Source: an uncultured Clostridium sp.
GTDB lineage: Bacteria > Bacillota > Clostridia > Lachnospirales > Lachnospiraceae
Direction of reading: 5' to 3'
Assembly: GCA_945915475.1 (NCBI GenBank)
Contig: CAMEFI010000002.1
Location: 95,325-159,324 of the forward strand
Length of the DNA: 64,000 bases
The notes below the pieces were generated by a model. The model was given only the letters and a program-made list of their open reading frames with translations, was not told the origin of the DNA and ran no database searches. A program made the translations under genes and the position numbers. How positions within the stretch are numbered: the first letter of the stretch is position 1; each line of letters opens with the position of its first letter. Shown piece after piece: positions 23,499-31,551 of this stretch.

Positions 23499-25849
23499 GA
23501 CAGACAAAAACAAGAGTCATTTCCTGGTTGCTGGTGCTTACTATGGTATTCAGCCTAATTTCTCCAGGAGCACTGCAAAGAGTCAGTGCAGAAGAAAGTA
23601 AGCCATTTGATGGCTATGTGTATGTAACGGTGGAAAAGACAACTTTAGGACAAGGAGTAATCTTAGAGCCTGTTAAGGTTGGATTTACAAAGGATGAAAC
23701 TTTGCTGGATATTGTAGTACATGCAATTGGAGAAGAGAATGTTGCTTATACATCTTTTACCGGTAATGGAGTTACAACTAAATATTTAAGCAAAATAAAA
23801 GATGGTGGTTCTCCAGAGGGTTGGACAGTAAATAATATTCCGTCGAAGATTGCAAATGCAATAGAGGGTGATAGTAATCTGCAATTGGAATCGAAAAGAA
23901 AAGAAGATTCTGCCTGGTTGAAAGAATATGATTATACATCTGCCGGCGGTTGGATGTTTGGTATTAATAATAAAGGATTAAGTACCGGTGCAGGAAATTA
24001 TACATACGATGCAGAAGGAACTTCAGCTGAAACTTATAAGGATGGAGATGTAGTTCGCTTACAGTATACACTTTATGGATATGGGAGTGACTTGAATACG
24101 GCCGAACAGTCGAATTGGCAAACACCATTATTAGATTTTCCTAATAAAGATGAGTTGATTAAATGCCTGGCAGATTGGCAACAGGATAAGACAGAGAATA
24201 CTTATCAAAATGCGTTGACGGTCTTAGAAGACTGGGATGCCACTCAGGATGAAGTTGATTCTGCAGTGAAGGATCTTTGTGCGAATAGATTATCTGATTC
24301 ATATCAGAACAAGAAAAAAACAGCGATTCAGTATTCATTTGACAGTGTAAAAGATCCCGGGTATCAAAGTGAATGGACTGTTTTCGCAGTTGCACGCAGC
24401 GGTACAGAGAATGCAGTATGGTATCATACATATAAAAATGCCATTGATGCCACAGTGAAACAAAAACAATCGAACATTATTGGTACACAGGCAACAGATA
24501 ATGCAAGAGTGATTATCGGATTGACTGCTGCCGGAATTGATGTAACAGATGTGGCGGGATATAATCTGCTAGAGCCATTAGCGGATTATACATATGCTGT
24601 AAAGCAAGGACTGAATGGTGCCGTCTATACCCTGATTGCATTTGATTGTGGAGATTATGATATTCCGAATGTAGAAGAAGGAACGGAACAGACAACAGAA
24701 GCAAAATTAGTAGATTTGATTTTATCCAAAAAAATTGAAAATGGTGGATGGGCATATTTTGGTAGTACACCAGATGTGGATATGACTTCAATGGTGATTC
24801 AGGCGTTGGCACCATATAAAGATACAAATCCAGAGGTTGAGACCGCCATCGAGGAAGCACTTAATGTGCTATCTGATATGCAGCAATCAGATGGCGGATA
24901 TAAGAGTTGGGGAACCGCTAGTAGTGAGAGCTGTTCACAGGTATTATGTGCCCTGTCGTCAGTAGGAATTGATACAGAGACAGACGATCGTTTTGTGAAA
25001 GAGGGTAATTCTGTGTTAGACGCCTTGCTTTCATTTTATGATGAAACGACGGGTGGTTTTAAACATGTAGCAGATGGTAACGTAAATGGAATGGCAACCT
25101 GTCAGGGTACATATGCACTTGTGGCGTATGACAGAATGCAGAAGAAACAGACTGGATTGTACGACATGTCAGATGTTGAAAAGGGAACATTTTTTAAATG
25201 TGCAGGTGCGAAAGAAGTTATCAAGAATAAAAAAGCAGCAACCTGTACAGAGGATGGGTATACAGGAGATAAATGCTGTGATGTATGTGGTCTGCTTCTG
25301 GAAAAGGGCGAAACCATTGAAAAGAAAGGACATACAGTAGTAGTCGATCCGGCGGTGGAGCCAACGGAGGACAAAGAGGGTAAGACAGAGGGAAGTCATT
25401 GCTCTGTATGTAATGCGGTGATTAAGAAACAGAATGTGCTTCCGAAGATAGAGAAAAAACCGGATGGAGCTACCCAGACAACTACCCAGTCAACTACGGA
25501 GATAACCTCTGCTTCCACAACAGAAATAACAGATACCCAGACTCCCGTCGCATTGAAAAAGCCGACGGTCAGCAAGCTTAAGAGCATGAAAAAGAATCAG
25601 ATTAAGCTCACGCTGAAACCACAGAATGAGATTTCCGGTTATCAGATTCAGGTAAGTACCTCTTCGAAGTTTAAGAAAGCAAAGACATATAATGGAAAGA
25701 AGAGTATTCTTAACAAGACCATAAAAGGCTTGCAGTCCGGCAAGAAATATTATGTGCGTATCCGTACGTATAAGAAGTTAAAAGAAAATGATAAGACAAA
25801 GACAATTTACAGTAAATGGTCGAAAATAAAGAAAGTAAAAGTAAAATAG
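23495..25849 (+). CDS. secreted transcobalamin-like protein: DUF4430 + alpha/alpha-barrel + FN3
   Basis: 784 aa. Signal peptide ends near 'LQRVSAEE'. Residues ~40-195 are a DUF4430 (transcobalamin-like C-terminal) domain: 'GFTKDETLLDIVVHAIGE', 'SAGGWMFGINNKG', 'YKDGDVVRLQYTLYG'. Residues ~285-560 form an alpha/alpha-barrel (prenyltransferase/terpenoid-cyclase-like toroid): 'TDNARVIIGLTAAGIDV', 'NGGWAYFGSTPDVDMTSM', 'SDGGYKSWGTASSESCSQ', 'GMATCQGTYALVAYDRM'. Animal intrinsic factor and transcobalamin consist of exactly these two domains, in the opposite order. Then come a 'GHTVVVDPAVEPTEDKEGK' linker repeat and a Lys-rich FN3 domain ending KKVKVK. Being under a cobalamin riboswitch and next to ECF transporter genes, it is probably a surface B12 (corrinoid)-binding protein; this is inference. 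Confidence 0.82.
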   Translation: MRQTKTRVISWLLVLTMVFSLISPGALQRVSAEESKPFDGYVYVTVEKTTLGQGVILEPVKVGFTKDETLLDIVVHAIGEENVAYTSFTGNGVTTKYLSKIKDGGSPEGWTVNNIPSKIANAIEGDSNLQLESKRKEDSAWLKEYDYTSAGGWMFGINNKGLSTGAGNYTYDAEGTSAETYKDGDVVRLQYTLYGYGSDLNTAEQSNWQTPLLDFPNKDELIKCLADWQQDKTENTYQNALTVLEDWDATQDEVDSAVKDLCANRLSDSYQNKKKTAIQYSFDSVKDPGYQSEWTVFAVARSGTENAVWYHTYKNAIDATVKQKQSNIIGTQATDNARVIIGLTAAGIDVTDVAGYNLLEPLADYTYAVKQGLNGAVYTLIAFDCGDYDIPNVEEGTEQTTEAKLVDLILSKKIENGGWAYFGSTPDVDMTSMVIQALAPYKDTNPEVETAIEEALNVLSDMQQSDGGYKSWGTASSESCSQVLCALSSVGIDTETDDRFVKEGNSVLDALLSFYDETTGGFKHVADGNVNGMATCQGTYALVAYDRMQKKQTGLYDMSDVEKGTFFKCAGAKEVIKNKKAATCTEDGYTGDKCCDVCGLLLEKGETIEKKGHTVVVDPAVEPTEDKEGKTEGSHCSVCNAVIKKQNVLPKIEKKPDGATQTTTQSTTEITSASTTEITDTQTPVALKKPTVSKLKSMKKNQIKLTLKPQNEISGYQIQVSTSSKFKKAKTYNGKKSILNKTIKGLQSGKKYYVRIRTYKKLKENDKTKTIYSKWSKIKKVKVK

Positions 25850-25902
25850 GTATACGCATCACCATATAGTGATATGCAGTTACTTATGGGGATAGATTGG
25901 TG

Positions 25903-26100
25903 ATTGCAAAACTCCTGTTTGATCTATAAATGTTGTGCAGATTTAACAATATCCTCACAGGCACGCTTGCGCTGCTCTCGCCTCGCAGCGGTACTAAACT
26001 CGTGTTTCACACCCGTTAAGTGCCGGCGGTCTCAAAGCACCTGCTTAGGATACTTGTTAAATCTACACAACTTAATATACATTTTTAAGAGTTTCGCAAT
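25903..26100. repeat. palindromic intergenic element, family 1, copy A
   Basis: Outer inverted ends ATTGCAAAACTC (25903-25914) and GAGTTTCGCAAT (26089-26100); inner long arms around TTGTGCAGATTTAACAA and TTGTTAAATCTACACAA; between them a GC-rich core (CAGGCACGCTTGCGCT ... CGGCGGTCTCAAAGCACCTG). A 12-bp direct repeat TATGGGGATAGA flanks it (25885-25896, 26107-26118), like a target duplication. Same architecture as 37349-37545. It sits within the B12 operon. Confidence 0.8.
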
Positions 26101-26138
26101 TGCCTATATGGGGATAGAACAGGAAAGGAGGAACCGGT

Positions 26139-27146
26139 ATGAAATGGAAGAAAATTGCAGGAGGTGTTTTTGTCATTGTGTTGCTGGCGGTTGCCTTCTG
26201 GTATGGCGGGAACACACCGGATAACCGGGGTTTTGCTGTATCGGAAACGGCAGCGGTACAACAGAATAGGGATCGTTCAAAAGTGGAATCTTCTGACCGC
26301 AAGGATACAGATACAACTGTGATGCGGCAGGAAACAAAGAATACAAAGGAATCTTCCGGCAATTTTTTTGGGCAATTGTTCATGAAGATAACACATATTG
26401 GTTCCTCCGGTTCTTCCCCAAAAGCACAGGGAAGTAAGAAAGCACAGCGCAATGCACAAAAGGCAGTTAAGACGGCGGAAAAGCGGCAGAAGCAGACAGA
26501 AGCATCAAAGAAAAGGACGACAGGTAAGGCGTCTAAAAATCAGGAAACTGCGACAACAAAAGATACGGAATCCGGTAAAGACAATGTGACAGAACAAAAG
26601 GATTCCCAGGATGATCAAAAGAATGACAGGAAAACCGATTCGGAAGCAACCCGGCAAAATGGTGATGAGATAACAACAGAAAACACGCAGCAGAATATAG
26701 AAAGTACGGAGAGTACAACGGAGACATCTGCCAATGTGGTAAGCTGTACCATTAGTATTACCTGTAGTGCCGTTCTTGATCATATGGATCTGTTGAAGGA
26801 TAATAAGAAAAAAATAATACCGAAGGATGGTATTATACTGGAAACGACTACAGTGACAGTAAAAAAAGGAAGCAATGTATTTGATGTATTACAGAAAGTA
26901 ACAAAGGAAAATAAAATTCAGCTGGAATATAATTATACACCGGCTTATAAGAATTATTACATAGAGGGAATCGGTAATCTTTATGAGTTTGATGCAGGGG
27001 AATTGTCGGGCTGGATGTATTGTGTAAATGATACATTTCCGGGATCCGGCTGTTCCTCTTATACCGTAAAAGATGGTGATGAAATCAAATGGCTGTACAC
27101 CTGCAATCTTGGCAAAGATGTAGGAGGATATTTTGAAGAGGAGTAG
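26139..27146 (+). CDS. membrane-anchored DUF4430 (transcobalamin-like) protein
   Basis: 335 aa. N-terminal membrane anchor 'IAGGVFVIVLLAVAFWYGG', a long charged, low-complexity stalk (~residues 40-190, rich in K, E, T, Q), then one DUF4430 domain (~205-330): 'KGSNVFDVLQKVTKENKIQ', 'YIEGIGNLYEFDAGELSGW' and 'YTVKDGDEIKWLYTCNLGKD'. The SGWMY and GDEIKWLYT strands are the family hallmarks. GGAGG RBS. The next gene (EcfT) starts 4 bp after its stop. A likely tethered B12-binding partner that passes the ligand to the ECF transporter; inference from context. Confidence 0.83.
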   Translation: MKWKKIAGGVFVIVLLAVAFWYGGNTPDNRGFAVSETAAVQQNRDRSKVESSDRKDTDTTVMRQETKNTKESSGNFFGQLFMKITHIGSSGSSPKAQGSKKAQRNAQKAVKTAEKRQKQTEASKKRTTGKASKNQETATTKDTESGKDNVTEQKDSQDDQKNDRKTDSEATRQNGDEITTENTQQNIESTESTTETSANVVSCTISITCSAVLDHMDLLKDNKKKIIPKDGIILETTTVTVKKGSNVFDVLQKVTKENKIQLEYNYTPAYKNYYIEGIGNLYEFDAGELSGWMYCVNDTFPGSGCSSYTVKDGDEIKWLYTCNLGKDVGGYFEEE

Positions 27147-27149
27147 CGT

Positions 27150-28004
27150 ATGGATTCGTTGCATCCGGTTGTGAATTTCATATATTTTGCAGTTGTATTA
27201 GGGTGCAGCATGGTTCTGATGCATCCGGTCTGCCTGGCAATCAGCTTTGCGGCGGCATTTGTCTACATAGTTCGGATGTTTGGATATGTGAATGCAAGAA
27301 AGGGATTGCTTGGCATGGCGGGGGTCATGTTAGTGGCGGCGGTGATGAATCCGGCATTTAGTCATCAGGGGGTTACCACTCTTTGTTATCTGCCGGATGG
27401 CAATGCCCTGACACTGGAATCCATATATTATGGAATGGCGGCGGCATTGATGCTTGGAGCAACCCTCATGTGGTTTCGGTGTGTCAGTGAGATATTAACT
27501 GTGGATAAGATTGTATACCTGTTTGGGAAACCGTTTCCCATATTATCCATGATCCTTTCCATGGTATTTGGATTTATCCCTAAGATGCAACGGAAACTGC
27601 GGGAAATCCGGTACGCACAGAATATTCAGGAGGGGAAAAAGATGTCAGTACGCCAGGGCATCCGTAGCATTTCCCTACTGATTACCTGGGCATTGCAGGA
27701 TGCAGTGGATATGGCAGAGAGCATGAAATGTCGTGGTTACGGTCTTGATGGAAGAACGGCATATACAACGTTTCGGTTTACGAAATGGGACAAAACCATA
27801 TTACTGATGATCCTTGCAGGGCTTTGTTATCTTGTGGGGGGTGTATTTTTCGGCGGTCTTTCCTGGGAATATTACCCTGCGACGGAAGGAACCGGTATTC
27901 ATTTGTATTCAGTAAGCATTTATGTAGTATACGCTGGGATATGTTTCCTTCCGGTTGGTGTGGAATTGTTAGAAACCTATCAACATCATAAGAGTATGAA
28001 ATAA
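27150..28004 (+). CDS. ecfT: ECF transporter transmembrane subunit EcfT
   Basis: 284 aa, 5-6 hydrophobic segments ('VNFIYFAVVLGCSMVLMHPV', 'LLGMAGVMLVAAVMNPAF', 'ALMLGATLMWFRCVSEIL' and others). The coupling-helix motif near 'ALQDAVDMAESMKCRGYG' contains the ARG-like sequence (here KCRGYG) that contacts the EcfA ATPases. EcfT transmits ATP hydrolysis to the S component. It follows the DUF4430 gene by 3 bp and precedes the EcfA gene by 13 bp. Confidence 0.9.
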   Translation: MDSLHPVVNFIYFAVVLGCSMVLMHPVCLAISFAAAFVYIVRMFGYVNARKGLLGMAGVMLVAAVMNPAFSHQGVTTLCYLPDGNALTLESIYYGMAAALMLGATLMWFRCVSEILTVDKIVYLFGKPFPILSMILSMVFGFIPKMQRKLREIRYAQNIQEGKKMSVRQGIRSISLLITWALQDAVDMAESMKCRGYGLDGRTAYTTFRFTKWDKTILLMILAGLCYLVGGVFFGGLSWEYYPATEGTGIHLYSVSIYVVYAGICFLPVGVELLETYQHHKSMK

Positions 28005-28017
28005 AAGAGGAGTTTGT

Positions 28018-30033
28018 ATGGAGCAGATTCGAATAGAACATCTTACATTTTCATATGGAAACGATAGTGGTTTTTCACTAAATGATATATCAACCACAAT
28101 ACAAAAAGGACAGTTTGTGCTGGTCATTGGGGAATCGGGCTGTGGTAAGACCACGCTACTCCGACATTTGAAGGTGGACTATATGCCGGCGGGAATACGT
28201 AGTGAGGATGCAAGAATCCTCATAGATGGAACTTCCGTAGAGAAAATGTCTCCTCGGGACAAGGCGGGATTGGTTGGGTTTGTCAGACAGAATCCCGAGT
28301 CTGCACAGGTGATGGACAAGGTCTGGCACGAGTTGGCATTTGGATTGGAAAGTCTTGGATATTCCCAGGAACAGATGCAGAGAAAAGTTGCCGAAATGGT
28401 AGCATTTTTTGGGCTGGAAGGCATCTATAATGAGAAGCTTTGCAATCTTTCCGGTGGGCAGAAACAGTTGGTGAATCTTGCGGCAGTTATGGTAATGGAA
28501 CCGGAGGTACTGGTGTTAGATGAACCCACCAGCCAGTTAGATCCCGTGGCGGCGACAGGATTTTTTCATATGGTAGAACGGATTCACCGGGATCTGGGAA
28601 CAACCATCGTCATGACAGAACACCGGTTAGAGGAAGTGTATGGTCTGTGTGACAGAGTACTGCTAATGGACAGTGGACGGATTGTGAAAGAAGGAACACC
28701 CCAGCGTATAGCGGCATATCTGTGGGGACAAAAATATCCAATGTTTGGGGCATTGCCTTCGGCGACCAAACTTTATCTGCAGTTAAATGACAGATTCTGT
28801 CAGGAACAGAGGGATACTGTAAGGGAACGGGAAATACCCCTTACTGTAGGGGCAGGACGGAACTGGTTAGAGGAAGTCGTGAAGAAGAATGGCAGTGGGG
28901 TTAAAACAGATTCTGAGGAGAAATGCAGCGGTGCAAAGAACATAACCGGCAAACAGAAATCAGCATTTCAGGCAGATGAGCTATGGTTCCGATACCAGGA
29001 AAAAGGGATGGATATATTAAAGGCATGTAGCCTGTCGCCGAAACAGGGAACCATTACAGCCATTCTGGGAGGAAATGGAGCCGGCAAATCAACCCTTTTG
29101 CATGTGCTGGCGGGGCACTGCCAGCCCCTTCGGGGTAAGGTGAAGAAACTATCCGGAACCATTGGTATGATGCCACAGAATCCTCAGGCCATGTTTACCC
29201 GGGATACCGTATGGGAGGAGCTATGTGCAAGTGCAGGGGTGAATAGGGAAGAAGAGGAGGCAGAGGAGCTAAGGGTATCTATCCGGGAGCAGGCTGTTTT
29301 TTCCGGATTACAGGATGCATGGAACCAGCATCCCTTTGATCTGTCCGGAGGGCAGATGCAGAAGTTAGCTTTGGCAAAACTGATCCTTTCAGATTATGAT
29401 ATTTTATTGCTGGATGAACCGGGTAAAGGAATGGATTACCGGGCAAAAGGGGAGATGGGACAACTTCTCCAACAACTATCGGCAAGGGGTAAGACCATTG
29501 TGCTGGTGAGCCATGATGTGGAATTTTGTGCAAGATATGCGGACGTATGCGGATTATTTTTTGATGGACATATTGTGTCGCTTTGTGATGCTAAGACTTT
29601 CTTCCTGCAAAATGTATTCTATACAACGTCCGTTGTTCGTATGTGCCGGAGTCTGATAGAAAATGTGGTGACGGTAGAGGATGTATTAGATTGTTTTGGC
29701 ATGAAACGGGAAGCGAAAACCTGTGAAGGGCAGGATAAGCATGGAGATCTGCCGGAATGTTCCGGGGTGATGCCGGACATGTCCTTGCCGGATGGAGAGA
29801 GTGCCCAGGAGACGATAAAGGGGAAAACAGTGGGGAACAGGCAATGGGAAATAGGAAAAATAAGCTGGATCAATCGGGTGGTTTTCTTTGTAATCATGCC
29901 TCTTACCATTTTTTTTGGCCATACGATTCTCCGACAGAGAAAGTATTATTTTATTTCTTTGCTTTTGGTAATTGAGGCAATGACCGCATTTTTGCTGACC
30001 TTTGAAAAGGCAGGCCGAAACTTAAAAAAATGA
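28018..30033 (+). CDS. double EcfA ATPase carrying the first two membrane segments of the S component
   Basis: 671 aa. Two ABC ATPase domains in one chain: domain 1 (~1-240) with Walker A 'GESGCGKTT', signature 'LSGGQKQ' and Walker B 'VLVLDEP'; domain 2 (~318-550) with 'GGNGAGKST', 'LSGGQMQK' and 'ILLLDEP'. Fused EcfA-EcfA' proteins are known. Unusual is the end: residues ~618-665 contain two membrane segments, 'VVFFVIMPLTIFFGH' and 'YYFISLLLVIEAMTAFLLTFE', which match the usual N-terminus of the ECF S component of this type. The chain stops at 'GRNLKK-TGA' right where the S-component gene continues in the -1 frame. The site reads A AAA AAA TGA, a slippery heptamer. So either the S component is split, or a -1 frameshift makes an EcfA-A'-S fusion. 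Confidence 0.9.
   Translation: MEQIRIEHLTFSYGNDSGFSLNDISTTIQKGQFVLVIGESGCGKTTLLRHLKVDYMPAGIRSEDARILIDGTSVEKMSPRDKAGLVGFVRQNPESAQVMDKVWHELAFGLESLGYSQEQMQRKVAEMVAFFGLEGIYNEKLCNLSGGQKQLVNLAAVMVMEPEVLVLDEPTSQLDPVAATGFFHMVERIHRDLGTTIVMTEHRLEEVYGLCDRVLLMDSGRIVKEGTPQRIAAYLWGQKYPMFGALPSATKLYLQLNDRFCQEQRDTVREREIPLTVGAGRNWLEEVVKKNGSGVKTDSEEKCSGAKNITGKQKSAFQADELWFRYQEKGMDILKACSLSPKQGTITAILGGNGAGKSTLLHVLAGHCQPLRGKVKKLSGTIGMMPQNPQAMFTRDTVWEELCASAGVNREEEEAEELRVSIREQAVFSGLQDAWNQHPFDLSGGQMQKLALAKLILSDYDILLLDEPGKGMDYRAKGEMGQLLQQLSARGKTIVLVSHDVEFCARYADVCGLFFDGHIVSLCDAKTFFLQNVFYTTSVVRMCRSLIENVVTVEDVLDCFGMKREAKTCEGQDKHGDLPECSGVMPDMSLPDGESAQETIKGKTVGNRQWEIGKISWINRVVFFVIMPLTIFFGHTILRQRKYYFISLLLVIEAMTAFLLTFEKAGRNLKK
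30024..30033 (+). promoter_or_regulatory. A AAA AAA slippery heptamer directly before a TGA stop
   Basis: In the EcfA frame: TTA AAA AAA TGA. The heptamer A AAA AAA is in the X XXY YYZ phase. A -1 slip puts the ribosome on ATG ATG GTC, the S-component frame. The ATG at 30030 also overlaps the TGA (ATGA), allowing ordinary re-initiation. Confidence 0.6.
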
Positions 30034-30542
30034 TGGTCATTGCTGTGATGACTGCCATTACAGTGGCGGGCCGGGCTGCATTTTATATGGTGCCAAATGT
30101 GAAACCCATGGCGGCACTTACCATATTATCCGGAATTGGTCTGGGAGGGGAAGCCGGGTTCCTGATCGGTGCGTTATCCATGCTTGTTTCCAACATTTTT
30201 TTTGGTCAGGGCCCCTGGACACCATGGCAGATGATGGCCATGGGAATGTTGGGAATGCTTAGTGGACTTATTTTCAAAAGAGATACCCCCTGTGATAAGA
30301 AGAAGCTTTTCGGAATCTGTCTGTTTGGTTTTGTGGCGGTTCTTGTTGTATATGGGGGCATTATGAACCCGGCATCTGTGCTGATGTATCAGGAATCTGT
30401 CAACTGGGAAATGATTCTGTCAGCCTATGGGCTGGGATTACCCTTTGATCTGATTCACGCAGTAGGAACAGTTGTATTTTTGCTAGTGGGAGCCCGGCCA
30501 ATTCTTAAGAAACTCAAGCGGGTAACAGAGGTGATCCGGTAG
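30030..30542 (+). CDS. ECF transporter S component (main part), probable cobalamin-type
   Basis: 170 aa, about five membrane segments: 'VIAVMTAITVAGRAAFYMV', 'GGEAGFLIGALSMLVSNIFF', 'MMAMGMLGMLSGLIF', 'ICLFGFVAVLVVYGGI', 'LIHAVGTVVFLLVGA'. The 'GQGPWTPWQM' loop is typical of this S-component type. Alone it would lack the usual first one or two helices, which are at the end of the preceding gene. It overlaps that gene by 4 bp (ATGA). The S component binds the vitamin; with the cobalamin riboswitch at 22.9 kb the best guess for the ligand is B12 or another corrinoid. Confidence 0.88.
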   Translation: MMVIAVMTAITVAGRAAFYMVPNVKPMAALTILSGIGLGGEAGFLIGALSMLVSNIFFGQGPWTPWQMMAMGMLGMLSGLIFKRDTPCDKKKLFGICLFGFVAVLVVYGGIMNPASVLMYQESVNWEMILSAYGLGLPFDLIHAVGTVVFLLVGARPILKKLKRVTEVIR

Positions 30543-30652
30543 CGGAGGAATTATGTGCCGCCGGGGATAAGATTAGAGTTGACCGGTAAAATGAACGTGG
30601 CTATAATAAAAATGTCGTAACGATGAAAATGGGATACAAAAGGAGGATTTGT

Positions 30653-31186
30653 ATGGAACCGGTAAAACGTTTGAAGAGAGAATTACGTGCGAAGGGCACT
30701 GTGATCAGTTTATATAAAGATACCGTTGAGGTGAATGGCAATATTGCTGAGTGGGATTATATTCATCATGATGGAGCGGCAGCAGTGGTCGCAGTAGATG
30801 AGAATGGAAAACTTTTGATGGTAAGGCAGTATCGGAATGCATTAGACCGTTTTACCTTAGAGTTGCCGGCAGGAAAGCTGGATGATCCCAAGGAACCAAC
30901 ATTAGAATGTGCAAAGAGAGAGTTAGAGGAAGAGACGGGATATATGGCAGGTAAAATGGAATATCTTCTTACCGTCAATACCACAGTTGCGTTTTGCAAC
31001 GAGAAGATAGACCTTTATCTTGCCACAGACCTTAAAAAGACGCATCAGCATCTTGACCCGGATGAGGAGATCAATGTGGAGAGATGGGACATGGAAGACC
31101 TCAAGCAGTTAATCTACGAGGGCAAAATGACTGATGCTAAGACCATTGCAGGTATCATGACCTACGCTGCCAAATATGGAGCATAA
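30653..31186 (+). CDS. Nudix hydrolase, ADP-ribose pyrophosphatase type
   Basis: 177 aa from ATG 30653 (AAAGGAGG 8 nt upstream; the earlier in-frame ATG has no RBS). Nudix box around residues 78-100: 'GKLDDPKEPTLECAKREL' then 'EEETGY', giving the GX5EX7REUXEEXGU pattern (the catalytic REL.EE is intact). The N-terminal 'VEVNGNIAEWDYIHHDGAAA' and 'MVRQYRNALDRFTLELPAG' match ADP-ribose/GDP-mannose pyrophosphatases. Housekeeping of nucleotide sugars. 110 bp after the B12 operon, probably a separate unit. Confidence 0.93.
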   Translation: MEPVKRLKRELRAKGTVISLYKDTVEVNGNIAEWDYIHHDGAAAVVAVDENGKLLMVRQYRNALDRFTLELPAGKLDDPKEPTLECAKRELEEETGYMAGKMEYLLTVNTTVAFCNEKIDLYLATDLKKTHQHLDPDEEINVERWDMEDLKQLIYEGKMTDAKTIAGIMTYAAKYGA

Positions 31187-31196
31187 TCTATACATT

Positions 31197-31319
31197 TTAA
31201 TGTGTGACAGCCCGGGTGATGTAACGTGCAATTGTCTTGGATTTCACAGAGCAAAGCTCCAAAAGTACGAAAGCAAATCCAAAAGTAGCAACTCCAAAAC
31301 CACAAATCATTCCTATCAT
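31197..31319 (-). CDS. possible small membrane protein (or remnant)
   Basis: The frame ending at 31197 is open on the minus strand for about 90 codons and reads 'GWFPVRIGKDVFIMIGMIC', then 'GFGVATFGFAFVLLELCS', a convincing membrane segment. The only good ATG is at 31319 (40-aa product) with GGAAAGG 11 nt before it; protein-like sequence continues upstream without a start codon, so the 5' end may be frameshifted. Function unknown. Confidence 0.35.
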   Translation of the reverse strand: MIGMICGFGVATFGFAFVLLELCSVKSKTIARYITRAVTH

Positions 31320-31551
31320 AATAAACACATCCTTTCCAATTCTTACAGGAAACCAACCGTTTCCTGTAAAGAAAAAGGCACCTATCGTTTCCGATAAGCG
31401 CCATTGCTTGCATTTCTTTGTTATATGTTTATTGTAGAGAGTTTGGGGATGAAAAACAAGATTTATTTTTCACAAAAAAGTGTAGAATATAGAGCAAGAT
31501 TTAGAAAATGTGCACAGAAGATGTGTGGATTTACAGAAAGAAGGCAGTAAC

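Noticed and set aside
26139..27146. Sortase or pilin-type anchor for the DUF4430 protein
   Set aside because: No LPXTG; an N-terminal uncleaved anchor explains localisation better.
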